In this document: positions 1 to 9,962 of the stretch, piece by piece
How the letters are laid out: every line of letters begins with the position of its first letter
Numbering within the stretch: the stretch's first letter is position 1
Assembly: GCF_030453725.1 (NCBI RefSeq)
Contig: NZ_JAKDJU010000002.1
Location: 1-64,000, forward strand
Direction of reading: 5' to 3'
DNA from: Brevibacterium picturae
GTDB lineage: Bacteria > Actinomycetota > Actinomycetes > Actinomycetales > Brevibacteriaceae
DNA length: 64,000 nucleotides
Position numbers and translations under genes: made by a program
Notes under the pieces: model-generated
What the model was told of the DNA's origin: nothing
Databases searched by the model: none
Seen by the model: only the letters and a program-made list of their open reading frames with translations

Positions 1-79
1 CTCCCCACTTTCCTCCCCACTTTTCTCCCCACATCGCTCCCCACTTCGCTCCACCCGAGTCCCCCACTTTCCTCCCCAC
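1..79. repeat. 12-bp tandem array, unit CTCCCCACNNNN
   Basis: CTCCCCAC begins at 1, 13, 25 and 37, with degenerate copies at 49 and about 60 and another exact copy at 72, giving a 12-bp period over about seven units. The array starts at the window edge, so it may continue upstream. On the minus strand each unit reads GTGGGGAG, which resembles the MraZ box core but has the wrong spacing. No coding capacity is evident. Confidence 0.8.
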
Positions 80-220
80 GCGGTTCCCGATCCTCGGTCT
101 TCCGCGGAAAGTCGGGGTTCCAGACTCTTGAACGCCTTCCCGCAGAGCGGCCGTCGAGGCGCGGGGAGCAGCTGAATTGAGGCATTGAGCACCGTTTCCG
201 ACTCGCCGGTCGCAAATTTT

Positions 221-236
221 CCCCACTTTCCTCCAC
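221..236 (-). promoter_or_regulatory. Possible inverted MraZ box pair
   Basis: CCCCAC (221-226) and CTCCAC (231-236) are 10 bp apart and read GTGGAG-N4-GTGGGG on the minus strand, matching the spacing of the downstream MraZ boxes but in the opposite orientation. Function is inferred only. The rest of 80-288 contains no gene or strong motif that I can see. Confidence 0.35.
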
Positions 237-288
237 CTGTCTGACCTGGGGTTTTATGGGTCCACAGGAGCTCGAGTGAAAGAAATAC

Positions 289-342
289 TAGAATAGGTGG
301 AGGGGAGTGGAGTACTGTGGTTGCTATCGGAGCCAATTGGGT
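289..342 (+). promoter_or_regulatory. mraZ promoter -10 and five phased MraZ boxes
   Basis: A -10 hexamer TAGAAT lies at 289-294. Repeats follow at an exact 10-bp period: GTGGAG (297), GTGGAG (307), GTGGTT (317), TCGGAG (327) and TTGGGT (337). MraZ proteins are known to bind arrays of about three or four TGGGN-like repeats with 5-nt spacers upstream of their own operon, and this arrangement fits. The boxes cover the predicted transcription start, which suggests MraZ represses its own operon (inference). The last two boxes are degenerate. Confidence 0.7.
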
Positions 343-362
343 TTCGAAAGGGGTGAGACGAC

Positions 363-794
363 ATGTTCTTGGGCACTCATTTGCAGAAGCTCGACGACAA
401 AGGTCGGCTCATCCTGCCCGCAAAGTTCCGGGAGGAGCTTTCGCCCGGTCTCGTATTGACCCGTGGACAGGAGAACTGCCTCACCCTGTTCCCCACCACG
501 GAGTTCGAAGCCGAGCACGAGCGAATCCAGAACGCACCGAAGACGAATAAGGAAGCTCGCGATTACCAGCGTGTGTTCCTGTCGGCGGCCTTTGCGGATC
601 AGCCGGACAAACAGGGACGCATCACGGTCCCGAACATATTGCGGCAGTACGCATCACTTGATCGGGAAGTCGCAGTGATCGGCATGGGCAACCGAGTCGA
701 GATCTGGGATTCACCGACATGGGACAACTACCTGGTCGGCGCGCAGCAGGCATTCGCTGAACGTGAGAACGAGGTGATTCCCGGAGTGATCTGA
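363..794 (+). CDS. mraZ: Transcriptional regulator MraZ
   Basis: This 143-residue protein has the usual MraZ length and two SpoVT/AbrB-type DNA-binding repeats. The first carries DDKGR at 11-15 followed by LILPAKFRE, and the second carries DKQGR at 82-86 followed by ITVP. MraZ proteins form ring-shaped oligomers that bind repeated boxes and regulate the division/cell-wall cluster. The ATG is preceded by AAAGGGG at 348-354. As the first gene of the cluster, with MraZ-type boxes in its own promoter, it is probably autoregulated. Identification is secure; the regulon is inferred. Confidence 0.95.
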   Translation: MFLGTHLQKLDDKGRLILPAKFREELSPGLVLTRGQENCLTLFPTTEFEAEHERIQNAPKTNKEARDYQRVFLSAAFADQPDKQGRITVPNILRQYASLDREVAVIGMGNRVEIWDSPTWDNYLVGAQQAFAERENEVIPGVI

Positions 795-962
795 TTCTGC
801 TCGGGTTTGATCCTTGCCCGCCGTGTTCGAGTTTCGGGGAACTTCCCCGTTTCCGAAGCTCGGCAGTCCTGACACACTTCCCCGGTGCCAGGGCAGCGGC
901 GGACAAGGTTCTGGCTCCAGCAGTTCACCCCCACTACCCACCACCCCACAAAGGACTCACCC
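795..962 (+). promoter_or_regulatory. Structured mraZ-rsmH intergenic leader
   Basis: A hairpin CGGGGA-ACT-TCCCCG (835-840/844-849) is followed by TTT and enclosed by possible outer arms CGAG (828-831) and CTCG (859-862). A second weak stem is GCCAG (887-891)/CTGGC (911-915). This could be an attenuator or a relative of the mraW RNA motif described upstream of rsmH in actinobacteria. I could not align it to that motif, so the link is a suggestion. Confidence 0.35.
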
Positions 963-1925
963 ATGAATGATCAGCACGTACCGGTGCTCCTGGAGCGCGT
1001 GGTCGAGCTCATCGGGGTCGGAGTCCAAGCAGCCAGAGAAGAAGGTTGCACCCCGATCGTCGTGGACGGCACCTTGGGAATGGGAGGGCACTCGGAAGCC
1101 GTCCTCACAGCCTTCCCCGACGTCCATCTCATCGGAGTCGACCGCGACACCCAAGCCATCGACATCGCCACGAAACGACTGGCGCCCTTCTCTGGCCGTA
1201 CCGACATCGTCCACGCAGTCGATGACGAGATCCCCGAGATCCTCGACGACCTCGGTGTGGATCGGATCAGCGCGATCCTCCTCGACCTCGGGGTATCGTC
1301 CCTGCAGCTCGACGAGGAAGAGCGAGGGTTCTCCTACTCTCGTCCTGCTCCTTTGGACATGAGGATGGATCGAACCCAGGCCCTGACCGCCGCCGAGGTG
1401 CTGGCCACCTACTCCGAAACCGAACTTCGCCGCATCCTCCGTGAGTACGGCGAAGAGAAGATGGCGGGCCGGATCGCGAAGATCATCGTCGCTGACCGCG
1501 ACCAGACGCCGTGGGAGACCTCCGAGCAGCTGGCCGCGATGCTGGGACGAGTGCTGCCCCCGACGAAGAAGAAGTCCCACCCTGCGAAGCGGACGTTCCA
1601 AGCCCTGCGCATCGAGGTCAACGACGAACTCGGTGTGCTGCGGACCGCGCTGCCCGAAGCATTGAAGGCCCTGCACCTCGGGGGAGTGGCGGTCATCGAG
1701 TCGTACCAGTCGCTCGAGGACACGATCGTGAAGAAGATCTTCCGTACGGCGACCACCACCTCGGCGCCGCCGGATATGCCGGTCGTTCCCGAGGAGCTCC
1801 AACCATGGTTGGCCGAAATCATCCGCGGTGCGGAACAGGCCGACAGCGACGAAGCAGACAGGAATCCTCGCGCCAAGAGCGTGCGGCTGCGTGCAGTACA
1901 GAAGATCAGGGAGGCACAATCGTGA
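963..1925 (+). CDS. rsmH: 16S rRNA (cytosine1402-N4)-methyltransferase RsmH
   Basis: RsmH (MraW) uses S-adenosylmethionine to methylate N4 of C1402 in the 30S decoding centre. The 320-residue protein has the SAM-binding motif VDGTLGMGGHS at about 34-44, then LLDLGVSSLQLD and GFSYSRPAPLDMRMD, and the late family motif FQALRIEVN. ATG 963 begins MNDQHVPVLLERV, the usual family N-terminus, so the longer in-frame start at 885 was not used. Its TGA overlaps the ftsL GTG, which implies translational coupling. Confidence 0.95.
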   Translation: MNDQHVPVLLERVVELIGVGVQAAREEGCTPIVVDGTLGMGGHSEAVLTAFPDVHLIGVDRDTQAIDIATKRLAPFSGRTDIVHAVDDEIPEILDDLGVDRISAILLDLGVSSLQLDEEERGFSYSRPAPLDMRMDRTQALTAAEVLATYSETELRRILREYGEEKMAGRIAKIIVADRDQTPWETSEQLAAMLGRVLPPTKKKSHPAKRTFQALRIEVNDELGVLRTALPEALKALHLGGVAVIESYQSLEDTIVKKIFRTATTTSAPPDMPVVPEELQPWLAEIIRGAEQADSDEADRNPRAKSVRLRAVQKIREAQS

Positions 1926-2488
1926 GGAACGCTCAAACGGCTGTCCGTCAACCCCGCGTCACGGAACGGGCGCGGAGCCTCGAAGAGTCCGCAGGTCGTC
2001 TGGCTCCGCCGAGGCTCAAACTCCTGAAATTCGAGCTGCCGAAGGCCAGAGTTCCCTTCTCCATGCTCTGCGTGGCGATTCTCGTCGCCACCCTCGTCGC
2101 GGTGCTGCTGCTCAACATCTTCATCTCCCACACCTCGTACCAGATCGACCAGCTGAATTCTGAGAAGGAGCAGCTGGCGGAACAAAAGGATCGGCTCATC
2201 GAGGACAACTCCTACCGTGAGTCCCCGCAGAACATCTCGATCGCGGCGGAGGATCTCGGCCTGGTCCGTGATTCCTCGCCCGAGTTCCTCGATGCGGAGA
2301 CCGGAAAGATCATCGATGCTCCTCCGATCGACGTCAGCGGAGAAAAGGAGCCGGCAGTTATCCCCGGCCCGCGTGCCGATACCCGTGAAGACCTCCGTCC
2401 CAATCTACGATCGGATGAGAAGCTGCCGGTAGTCGGAGGCAGTCCCAGCAAGGACATCGCCGCACCGGCTCAGGAAGCTCCGAAATAA
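1922..2488 (+). CDS. ftsL: Cell division protein FtsL-like
   Basis: This is a 188-residue bitopic protein starting at GTG 1922, overlapping the rsmH stop as GTGA. It has a basic cytoplasmic segment (1-44), one membrane helix (about 45-68), a short coiled-coil/leucine-rich stretch (about 72-96, YQIDQLNSEKEQLAEQ) and a Pro/Asp-rich tail. FtsL joins FtsQ and a DivIC partner to activate FtsW-FtsI. Sequence similarity in this family is low, so the call rests on topology, coiled coil and position between rsmH and ftsI. Confidence 0.82.
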   Translation: MRNAQTAVRQPRVTERARSLEESAGRLAPPRLKLLKFELPKARVPFSMLCVAILVATLVAVLLLNIFISHTSYQIDQLNSEKEQLAEQKDRLIEDNSYRESPQNISIAAEDLGLVRDSSPEFLDAETGKIIDAPPIDVSGEKEPAVIPGPRADTREDLRPNLRSDEKLPVVGGSPSKDIAAPAQEAPK

Positions 2489-2536
2489 GGCGAGTCCGAC
2501 AGTATTCGCCGACAAGCAAGGACCAAGGACAGTGCA

Positions 2537-4318
2537 ATGGGACCACGAGCTACCCGGGTGAAGAAAAAAGGCGGACGAGGCAAGCCCAACCTGCGTCTGC
2601 GAATGGCACTGATCGCAGGTCTGTCCATTCTCGTTCTCCTCGTCACCTCCGGACGCCTGATCTCGATCCAGGGTATGGATTCGATGAAACTCGCCGAGAA
2701 GGCTCTGTCCAACAGGCTCGTCACCAAAACCCTGCCCGCCGCGCGGGGACAGATCCTGGCCGACGACGGCACGGTCCTCGCCGACACCGTCTCCCGGTAC
2801 CGGGTTGTCGTTGACCAGCAGAACGTGGCCCAGTATGAGGTCGACGGAGAACTGGTCGGCGCGTGGGGCGCTGCCGAAGCCCTCGCCAAACCTCTCGACA
2901 CCGACCCCGGGCTGCTGTATCCCAAGCTGGTCGGCGACAAACGCTGGAACCCCGTTGCCAAGGGACTGACCTCCGAGACCTGGCGTGCGGTGAAGGATCT
3001 CAACATCCTCGGCATCTCCGCGGAGGAATACGTTGTCCGGTCCTACCCCTCTGGCGCAGTGGCCGGGAACCTTGTGGGATTCGTCAGCTCCGACGGCCGG
3101 CCCCAGGCAGGCTTGGAGAAGGCCTACGACGAACAGCTGCGCGGCCGCGACGGCCAGCAGCAGTACGAGCGCGGCGCACGAGGCGAAATCATCCCCCTCG
3201 GCGACAACAACATTCGCGAGGCGGTCGATGGGAAGGGCCTGCAGACGACGATCGACCCGGCGCTGCAGTACTATGCGCAGCAGGCGATCGAGGAACAGCG
3301 GAAGGAACATGAGGCGGAATCCGCATCGATCGTCATCAAAGACATCAAAACCGGCAAGATCCTCACCGCTGCCGATGCCCCCAGCGTCGACCCCAATTCG
3401 CCGGGCAAGGTGGATGGGACGGACCGTGGATCCCGCATCTTCACCGACGTCTTCGAGCCGGGGTCGACGGCCAAGATGGTCACTGCCGCGGCTCTGCTCG
3501 ACCAGGGACTCGTGACTCCCGAACAGGAATTCACCGTCCCAGACACATGGAAGGCACCCAACGGTGAGGAGTTCCGTGACTCGTCACCACACCCCGACGA
3601 GAAGCTGACGTTCGCGGGAATTCTCGCCGAATCCTCGAATACCGGAACCCTCTTGGCGGGGAACGCGCTCTCGGTGGAACAGCGCTACGGCTACCTGAAG
3701 AAGTTCGGGTTCGGGTCGATGTCGGGTATCGACTTCCCAGCCCAGACCGCCGGCATCCTCCACCCCTACAAGGATTGGGACGGCCGCACCAAGTACACGG
3801 TGATGTTCGGGCAGGGTGTGGCAGCCAACGCACTCCAGACCACCGACGTCATTGCGACCATCGCCAATGGCGGAGTCCACGTTCCCTCGACCCTCGTCGA
3901 CGGTATGGTCTCCCCGTCCGGGAAGACGATCCCGAAGCCGGAAAGCGAACCGGAGAGGGTCATCAGCAAGAAGGCCGCTGACCAAACCCTGACCTTGCTC
4001 GAAGGCGTCGTCGCCGAAGGCACCGGTAAATCGGCTGCGGTCTCCGGGTACCGGGTCGCGGGCAAGACGGGAACGGCGCAGGCCCCGGCAGCAGAAGGCG
4101 GCGGCTACGACGGATACACGGCCTCATTCGTCGGTGTTCTGCCCGCCGAGGACCCGCAGCTTGCGATCTCCGTGACATTGCAGCGGCCTCGAAACGGCTA
4201 TTACGGTGGAAGCGCCGCCGCTCCAGTGTTCTCCGACGTCGCCGGCTTCGCCATGCGGCACCTCAAGATCCCTCCGTCGACTGCGGATCCCCAGCTACCT
4301 GCTCGAGAATGGAAATAA
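2537..4318 (+). CDS. ftsI: Septal peptidoglycan transpeptidase FtsI (PBP3, class B PBP)
   Basis: FtsI cross-links septal peptidoglycan with FtsW. The 593-residue protein has a basic N-terminus, one membrane anchor (about 22-42), a PBP dimerisation domain and a transpeptidase domain. The active-site serine is Ser310 in STAK, followed by SSN at 366-368 and KTG at 510-512. All three penicillin-binding motifs are intact. The TAA overlaps the ATG of murE (TAATG), so the two genes are probably coupled. Confidence 0.95.
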   Translation: MGPRATRVKKKGGRGKPNLRLRMALIAGLSILVLLVTSGRLISIQGMDSMKLAEKALSNRLVTKTLPAARGQILADDGTVLADTVSRYRVVVDQQNVAQYEVDGELVGAWGAAEALAKPLDTDPGLLYPKLVGDKRWNPVAKGLTSETWRAVKDLNILGISAEEYVVRSYPSGAVAGNLVGFVSSDGRPQAGLEKAYDEQLRGRDGQQQYERGARGEIIPLGDNNIREAVDGKGLQTTIDPALQYYAQQAIEEQRKEHEAESASIVIKDIKTGKILTAADAPSVDPNSPGKVDGTDRGSRIFTDVFEPGSTAKMVTAAALLDQGLVTPEQEFTVPDTWKAPNGEEFRDSSPHPDEKLTFAGILAESSNTGTLLAGNALSVEQRYGYLKKFGFGSMSGIDFPAQTAGILHPYKDWDGRTKYTVMFGQGVAANALQTTDVIATIANGGVHVPSTLVDGMVSPSGKTIPKPESEPERVISKKAADQTLTLLEGVVAEGTGKSAAVSGYRVAGKTGTAQAPAAEGGGYDGYTASFVGVLPAEDPQLAISVTLQRPRNGYYGGSAAAPVFSDVAGFAMRHLKIPPSTADPQLPAREWK

Positions 4319-5880
4319 TGCGTATCTCACAGCTGCTGCCGGCAGCCCCTGGAACCATCCATGGAGATCCCGACCGTGAGGTCGGCGGAGTCTCTCATGA
4401 TTCGCGCACGGTATCGCCTGGCCAGCTCTATGCCGCGCTGCCCGGCGCGAACGTCCATGGGGCGAAGTTCGCACCGGACCTCATCGGACGCGGAGTCACG
4501 GCGATTCTCACCGATGCAGGCGGCTGGGACATGATCACGGAGAGAGTCGATCCGCAGGCCCTCGCCGAGGTGACCGGGCTGATCGTGGAGCACCCGCGGT
4601 CGGTCCTGGGGTTCGTCTCGGCCGCCGTGTACGGCACCTCGGGGCGGCCGCAGCTGATCGGCGTGACCGGGACCAATGGGAAGACGACGACGACTTATCT
4701 CGTCGACGGGATGCTGGAGGCTCTCGGACATCGCACCGGTGTCATCGGGACCGTTGCGACACTCATTGCCGGTGTGACCGAGCCGAGCGTGCGCACGACC
4801 CCCGAGGCTCCCGAACTGCATGCCTTGTTTGCGAAGATGCGTGCCGCCGACGTCGACACCTGCGCCATGGAAGTCTCCTCGCATGCCCTGAGCCAGCACC
4901 GTGTCGACGGGGCGCACTTCGCGGTCTCCGGATTCACGAACCTCTCCCAGGATCATCTTGACTTCCACCATTCGATGGACGAATACTTCGGCGTCAAGGC
5001 CGAACTGTTCACCCGCGCCTTCTCCGACACCGCAGTCATCGTCGTCGAGGACAGATGGGGCGAGAAGATGGTCGAGGCCGCGCAGGTGCCGGTGCGCACT
5101 CTCGGTCGTGACGATCGCAGCGAACTTCGGATCGAACACACTCCGGGAGCCTCCGACTTCATCCTCCATCTCGACGGGCTCGAAGACGAAGGCATCGCCT
5201 TGCGTTCACCGCTGCCCGGGGACTTCAACGTCACCAATACCGCACTGGCCGCAGCCATGCTGCTCGAAGCCGGAATCCCCGCCTCTGAGCTCAGAGCAAT
5301 CGGTCGGACATTCAGCGCTTCGGTTCCCGGACGGATGGAGATCATCGATGTCAGCGGCCCGCGCGCCGAGCGGCAATCGCATCCGCAGCACCTGCCCCGT
5401 GCGATCGTCGACTACTCGCACACCCCGGATGCGATCGAGAAGGCCCTGGAGTCTCTGCGCGCAGACAGTGACGAATTGGTCATCGTCTTCGGTGCCGGCG
5501 GCGACCGTGACAGGGGAAAGCGATTCGGAATGGGCCAGGCCGCGGCTCGGGGAGCGGATGTGATCGTCCTCACCGACGACAATCCGCGCACCGAGGACCC
5601 GAACTCGATCCGGGCCGCCATCAGGGAGGGCATAGACGCGGAGATTGAGACCGGACGCGCACGTGTGAAGAAAGTCATTGAAGTGGCAGAACGGGGAGCC
5701 GCCATCGACGAGGCGATCGCCACTGCCGAGGCCTCCACAACCGTGCTCATTGCTGGGAAGGGACACGAAACCGGACAGTCCGCTGCGGGCGTCGTGACCG
5801 ACTTCGACGACCGGTCGAAGACACGCTCAGCGTTGAGCGCGCGACTCGACGGCGTACAAACAGGTAAAGTTCACAGTTGA
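4318..5880 (+). CDS. murE: UDP-MurNAc-tripeptide synthetase MurE (meso-DAP type)
   Basis: MurE adds the third amino acid to UDP-MurNAc-L-Ala-D-Glu in the cytoplasm. The 520-residue protein has the ATP loop GTNGKT at 118-123 and D421-N-P-R424, the motif that marks meso-diaminopimelate enzymes (lysine enzymes usually have DDPR or similar). This predicts meso-DAP peptidoglycan, unlike many Micrococcales. ATG 4318 overlaps the ftsI stop; an in-frame ATG at 4309 is possible. Confidence 0.94.
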   Translation: MRISQLLPAAPGTIHGDPDREVGGVSHDSRTVSPGQLYAALPGANVHGAKFAPDLIGRGVTAILTDAGGWDMITERVDPQALAEVTGLIVEHPRSVLGFVSAAVYGTSGRPQLIGVTGTNGKTTTTYLVDGMLEALGHRTGVIGTVATLIAGVTEPSVRTTPEAPELHALFAKMRAADVDTCAMEVSSHALSQHRVDGAHFAVSGFTNLSQDHLDFHHSMDEYFGVKAELFTRAFSDTAVIVVEDRWGEKMVEAAQVPVRTLGRDDRSELRIEHTPGASDFILHLDGLEDEGIALRSPLPGDFNVTNTALAAAMLLEAGIPASELRAIGRTFSASVPGRMEIIDVSGPRAERQSHPQHLPRAIVDYSHTPDAIEKALESLRADSDELVIVFGAGGDRDRGKRFGMGQAAARGADVIVLTDDNPRTEDPNSIRAAIREGIDAEIETGRARVKKVIEVAERGAAIDEAIATAEASTTVLIAGKGHETGQSAAGVVTDFDDRSKTRSALSARLDGVQTGKVHS

Positions 5881-5881
5881 T

Positions 5882-7348
5882 ATGAAGCGACTGACTGCAG
5901 CCGAAATCGCAACCGCCGTCTCCGGCGAGTTGTACGGCGTTGACCCCGAGACCATATTGTCCGCCGGAGTGGTGACCGATTCGAGAGAAATCGGACCCGG
6001 CGATATCTATGTTGCCCGCCGAGGTGAGTCCTTCGACGGCATCGAATTCGCAGCAGCAGCAGTGGAAGCCGGCGCGGCGCTGATCATCGGCGAATCCGTT
6101 CCCACCCTCGACGATGCGACGCTGCCGACGGTCCTCGTCTCCGATGCCACGGAAGCACTGGGACAATTGGCCAAGTCCAGCGTCGAAGGATTGCGTGAGG
6201 TCGGCGAGATCACGGTCATCGCGATCACCGGCTCGGTCGGCAAAACCACTGTGAAGGATCTGGCCGCCGATCTGCTGGCAGGCGAGGCGGAGACGGTGTG
6301 GCCGCCCAACTCCTACAACAACGAGGTGGGCGTACCACTGACCGCACTGCGGGCGGGTGAGAGCACACGGTTCTTGGTGCTGGAGATGGGCGCCCGTTCC
6401 ATCGGCAACCTGGCCTACCTCACCAGCCTTGTCCGTCCGGACATCGCCGTTGAACTTGCCGTGGGCACCGCCCATTCCGGCGTGTTCGGCTCGATCGAGA
6501 ACACCGCCCGCGCCAAGGCAGAACTCGTCGAGTCCCTGACCGCGGGATCCGTCGCGATTCTCAACGCCGATGACTCACGAGTCGCCGGGATGCGCGAGGT
6601 GCTGTCTCCCGAGGTCGACACGCTCTGGTTCTCACAACGGGAATCGCTGCCCGAATGGATCGGCGACGAGGACACAACGGTCCAGGGAACGGGAGTCACC
6701 ACCGACTCCTCCGGGCACGCCACATTCACCTTGAACCTGCCGGGCGAAGAGGCACAGGACGTGCGCCTGGCGCTGATCGGCGAACACCACGTGGGCAACG
6801 CACTTGCCGCGGCGGCCATCGCTCACGCCTGTGGGGTGGGAACGAAATCCATCGTGACCACTCTCTCGACCTCCTCGGCTGCGAGCCGGTGGCGGATGGA
6901 GCTCATCGACTCTCCATCCGGCGTGACCGTGCTCAACGACGCCTACAACGCGAACCCGGAATCGATGCGGGCCTCCCTGAAGACGCTGGCGTCGATGGGC
7001 CGCGGCGACGAAGACAGCCGGCCACGTCGGACCTTCGCCGTCCTGGGCGAGATGCTGGAGCTCGGAGACGAATCGATCTCCGCCCACTCCGACATCGGCG
7101 AACTCGTCGTGAGGCTGAACATCACTCGCACCATCGTCGTCGGCGAGGGAGCGAAGCCGATCTTCAACGCGGCGAACCTCGAAGGCTCATGGGGCAACGA
7201 AGCGGCCTGGGTCGCGACCGCAGTCGAGGCGAAGGATCTGCTGAATGCAGAGCTGGCGCCCAGCGACATCGTTCTGTTCAAATCCTCCCGAGACGCGGGT
7301 CTGCGCTATCTCGGAGATGAAATCGCCGGTGTATCGGGGGGCCAATGA
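5882..7348 (+). CDS. murF: UDP-MurNAc-tripeptide:D-Ala-D-Ala ligase MurF
   Basis: MurF completes the pentapeptide precursor by adding D-alanyl-D-alanine. The 488-residue protein has the Mur ligase N-domain ([16 protein letters not shown]), an ATP loop GSVGKTT at 117-123, and central and C-terminal Mur ligase domains, including the family segment [15 protein letters not shown]. It starts one base after the murE stop, and its own stop overlaps the mraY start by four bases (ATGA). Confidence 0.94.
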   Translation: MKRLTAAEIATAVSGELYGVDPETILSAGVVTDSREIGPGDIYVARRGESFDGIEFAAAAVEAGAALIIGESVPTLDDATLPTVLVSDATEALGQLAKSSVEGLREVGEITVIAITGSVGKTTVKDLAADLLAGEAETVWPPNSYNNEVGVPLTALRAGESTRFLVLEMGARSIGNLAYLTSLVRPDIAVELAVGTAHSGVFGSIENTARAKAELVESLTAGSVAILNADDSRVAGMREVLSPEVDTLWFSQRESLPEWIGDEDTTVQGTGVTTDSSGHATFTLNLPGEEAQDVRLALIGEHHVGNALAAAAIAHACGVGTKSIVTTLSTSSAASRWRMELIDSPSGVTVLNDAYNANPESMRASLKTLASMGRGDEDSRPRRTFAVLGEMLELGDESISAHSDIGELVVRLNITRTIVVGEGAKPIFNAANLEGSWGNEAAWVATAVEAKDLLNAELAPSDIVLFKSSRDAGLRYLGDEIAGVSGGQ

Positions 7349-8433
7349 TCGCCGTACTGTTAGCCGCCTGCCTGGCACTGATCCTGGCGCTGGTCGGCAC
7401 ACCGCTGTTCATCCGTGTTCTCGTCAAACAGGGCTACGGCCAGTTCGTCCGTGACGACGGCCCGACCTCGCATGCCACGAAGCGCGGCACCCCGACCATG
7501 GGCGGTGTCGTCATCATCGGCGCTGCCATCCTGGCCTACCTGCTCGGACACCTGTTCACAGGGTCCGTGCCCACCGCGTCCGGACTCCTCGTCCTGTGGC
7601 TGGCCGCAGGACTCGGCGTCGTCGGCTTCCTCGACGACTTCATCAAGATCAAGAAGCAGCGTTCCCTCGGTCTGCGACCAGTGCCCAAACTCATCGGCCA
7701 GGCCTTCGTCGGCATCTCCTTCGCGGTCCTGGGGCTGCAATTCCCGAACTCATTCGGAGAGACCCCTGCCTCGACCAAGATCTCGTTCGTCCGCGACACC
7801 AACCTCGACTTGGCCTTCGGATCCGCTGTGCTCGGTCTCATTCTCTTCGTCATCTGGGCCAACCTCATCGTCACCGCGGTGTCCAACGCCGTGAACCTCA
7901 CCGATGGCCTCGACGGTTTGGCGGCAGGCGCCTCGGTGGTCGTGTTCGCGGCCTACGTGGTGATCGGCACCTGGCAGTCGACACAGAACTGCAACCTGAT
8001 GTCGGAAGCCACCAGCGCCTGCTACTACATGCGCGACCCGCGCGACCTGGCCATGGTCGCCGGCGCCATGGCAGCGGCCTGCTTCGGCTTCCTGTGGTTC
8101 AACACCTCGCCCGCGAAGATCTTCATGGGCGACACCGGCTCTCTGGCCATCGGCGGCGCGATCGCCGGTCTGGCGATCATGACCCGGACCGAACTTCTGC
8201 TCCTCGTCCTCGGCGGACTCTTCGTCATCATCACACTCTCGGTGATCATCCAGGTCATCTCGTTCAAGACCACAGGCAAACGCGTCTTCCGCATGGCTCC
8301 GCTCCAGCATCACTTCGAACTCAAGGGATGGGCAGAAGTCACGATCGTGGTTCGCTTCTGGATCATCGCCGCGCTGTTCGTCATCGCCGGAATCTGCCTC
8401 TTCTACGCCGAATGGGTGTCTCGCATTGGCTGA
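7345..8433 (+). CDS. mraY: Phospho-MurNAc-pentapeptide transferase MraY
   Basis: MraY transfers phospho-MurNAc-pentapeptide to undecaprenyl phosphate, making lipid I at the membrane. The 362-residue polytopic protein shows the family motifs: [18 protein letters not shown] near the N-terminus, [32 protein letters not shown], and the late loop [11 protein letters not shown]. The start overlaps murF by four bases and the end overlaps murD by eight. Confidence 0.96.
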   Translation: MIAVLLAACLALILALVGTPLFIRVLVKQGYGQFVRDDGPTSHATKRGTPTMGGVVIIGAAILAYLLGHLFTGSVPTASGLLVLWLAAGLGVVGFLDDFIKIKKQRSLGLRPVPKLIGQAFVGISFAVLGLQFPNSFGETPASTKISFVRDTNLDLAFGSAVLGLILFVIWANLIVTAVSNAVNLTDGLDGLAAGASVVVFAAYVVIGTWQSTQNCNLMSEATSACYYMRDPRDLAMVAGAMAAACFGFLWFNTSPAKIFMGDTGSLAIGGAIAGLAIMTRTELLLLVLGGLFVIITLSVIIQVISFKTTGKRVFRMAPLQHHFELKGWAEVTIVVRFWIIAALFVIAGICLFYAEWVSRIG

Positions 8434-9961
8434 GAACCCCCAGATCGACTACCCGAACGCCGAGGCGGTCCCGGCCGCACTCGTGGGACCCAGCTCGTCG
8501 CTGGACGGCCTGCGGATCCTCGTCACCGGTCTCGGCGTGACAGGGTTCCCCGCTGCCGTCCACCTCGGTGAACGCGGGGCTGACGTGATCGTCGTCGACG
8601 GCGATGACCAGGCGGACGTCAGCGAGAAGGCACAGATCCTCGAAGTCTTCGATGTCGACATCCGACGCGGAGACGAGCACGTGACGACGCTGCCCGACGA
8701 ACCGCTCGATCTGGTTGTGACATCACCCGGCTGGAGGCCGGACCACCCGTTGCTCCGGGCCGCCACCGAGGCGGGCGTCCCCGTCATCGGCGAAGTCGAG
8801 TTGGCATGGCGGATCCGCGGCACCAACGATGCCAAATGGCTGGCCATCACCGGCACCAACGGCAAGACCACGACCACGACGATGCTCGAATCCATGCTTC
8901 TGGCCCACGGCCTGAAGGCGAAGGCCTGCGGAAACATCGGAGCACCGCTGCTCGAAGCCGTGCTCGAACCCGGGCTCGAGGTCCTGGCGATCGAACTCTC
9001 GAGCTTCCAACTCCACTGGCAGTATTCGCTGAGTGCCGATTCTGCCGCTGTGCTCAACATCGCCCCGGACCATTTGGACTGGCACGGCAGCGCCGATGCC
9101 TATGAAGCGGACAAAGCCGCGATCTACCACCAAGCCAAGACCGCGTGCATCTACAACGTCGCCGACGAGGTCACCCTGCACATGGTCGAGGATGCCGACG
9201 TCATCGCCGGGGCCAAGGCCATCGGCTTCACCACGGGCATCCCGCGACCGGGGGAGTTGGGCGTGGTGGAGGACATGCTGGTCGACCGAGCATTCATCCC
9301 CCAGCGCTACTCCTCTGCCGCCGAACTCGCATCCTTGGACGATGTGGCCACGGCGACCGGAGCCCCCGGCCGGGATCCGGCAGCCCACCAGGTTTCGAAC
9401 GCCCTCGCCGCCGCCGCTCTGGCTCGCAGCATCGGAGTCCCCGGCCAGGCCATCTCCGAAGGGCTGAAGAACCACTCGCTGGGAGCGCACCGCATGGTGA
9501 GCGTCGCTGACAGCAACGGTGTTCGCTGGATCGACGATTCGAAGGCGACGAACACCCATGCGGCCAATGCCTCACTCGGCAGCTTCGACTCGATCGTATG
9601 GATCGCAGGGGGACTGCCCAAGGGGGCCGACTTCACGTCACTGTTCGCCGAACACGGACACAGGCTCAGGGCACTCGTGCTCATCGGAACCGACGACTCC
9701 GCCTTCCGCGAGGCCATAGCGGCGACTGTCCCCGATCTCGAGGTGATCCGGATCGAACCTGCACTCGCAGTGGACTCGGGCGTACCCCAACGCCGCGGTG
9801 AAGCCGTGGTCGCTGCCGCCGTGGAAGCAGCCGCAGGCATCGCCCACTCCGGCGACGCCGTCCTGCTGGCTCCTGCGGCAGCCAGCATGGACCAGTTCCT
9901 CAACTACAACACTCGGGGTGAACTCTTCACCCAGGCTGTCCACGCTCACCTGGGGAGCTGA
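8426..9961 (+). CDS. murD: UDP-MurNAc-L-alanine:D-glutamate ligase MurD
   Basis: MurD adds D-glutamate to UDP-MurNAc-L-Ala. The 511-residue protein has an N-terminal nucleotide-fold segment ([17 protein letters not shown]), the ATP loop GTNGKTTTT, and the C-domain motif [11 protein letters not shown]. The best start is a TTG at 8426 inside the end of mraY, because no ATG or GTG upstream in frame fits. Length is slightly above the family's usual 440-490 residues because of a short N-terminal extension. Confidence 0.92.
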   Translation: MAENPQIDYPNAEAVPAALVGPSSSLDGLRILVTGLGVTGFPAAVHLGERGADVIVVDGDDQADVSEKAQILEVFDVDIRRGDEHVTTLPDEPLDLVVTSPGWRPDHPLLRAATEAGVPVIGEVELAWRIRGTNDAKWLAITGTNGKTTTTTMLESMLLAHGLKAKACGNIGAPLLEAVLEPGLEVLAIELSSFQLHWQYSLSADSAAVLNIAPDHLDWHGSADAYEADKAAIYHQAKTACIYNVADEVTLHMVEDADVIAGAKAIGFTTGIPRPGELGVVEDMLVDRAFIPQRYSSAAELASLDDVATATGAPGRDPAAHQVSNALAAAALARSIGVPGQAISEGLKNHSLGAHRMVSVADSNGVRWIDDSKATNTHAANASLGSFDSIVWIAGGLPKGADFTSLFAEHGHRLRALVLIGTDDSAFREAIAATVPDLEVIRIEPALAVDSGVPQRRGEAVVAAAVEAAAGIAHSGDAVLLAPAAASMDQFLNYNTRGELFTQAVHAHLGS

Positions 9962-9962
9962 C

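Noticed and set aside
1..79. CRISPR array
   Set aside because: The period is 12 bp with no unique spacers and no cas genes nearby.
957..1919. Long open frame of 320 codons on the minus strand
   Set aside because: It lies fully antisense to rsmH, has no recognisable domain, and arises from high-GC codon bias.
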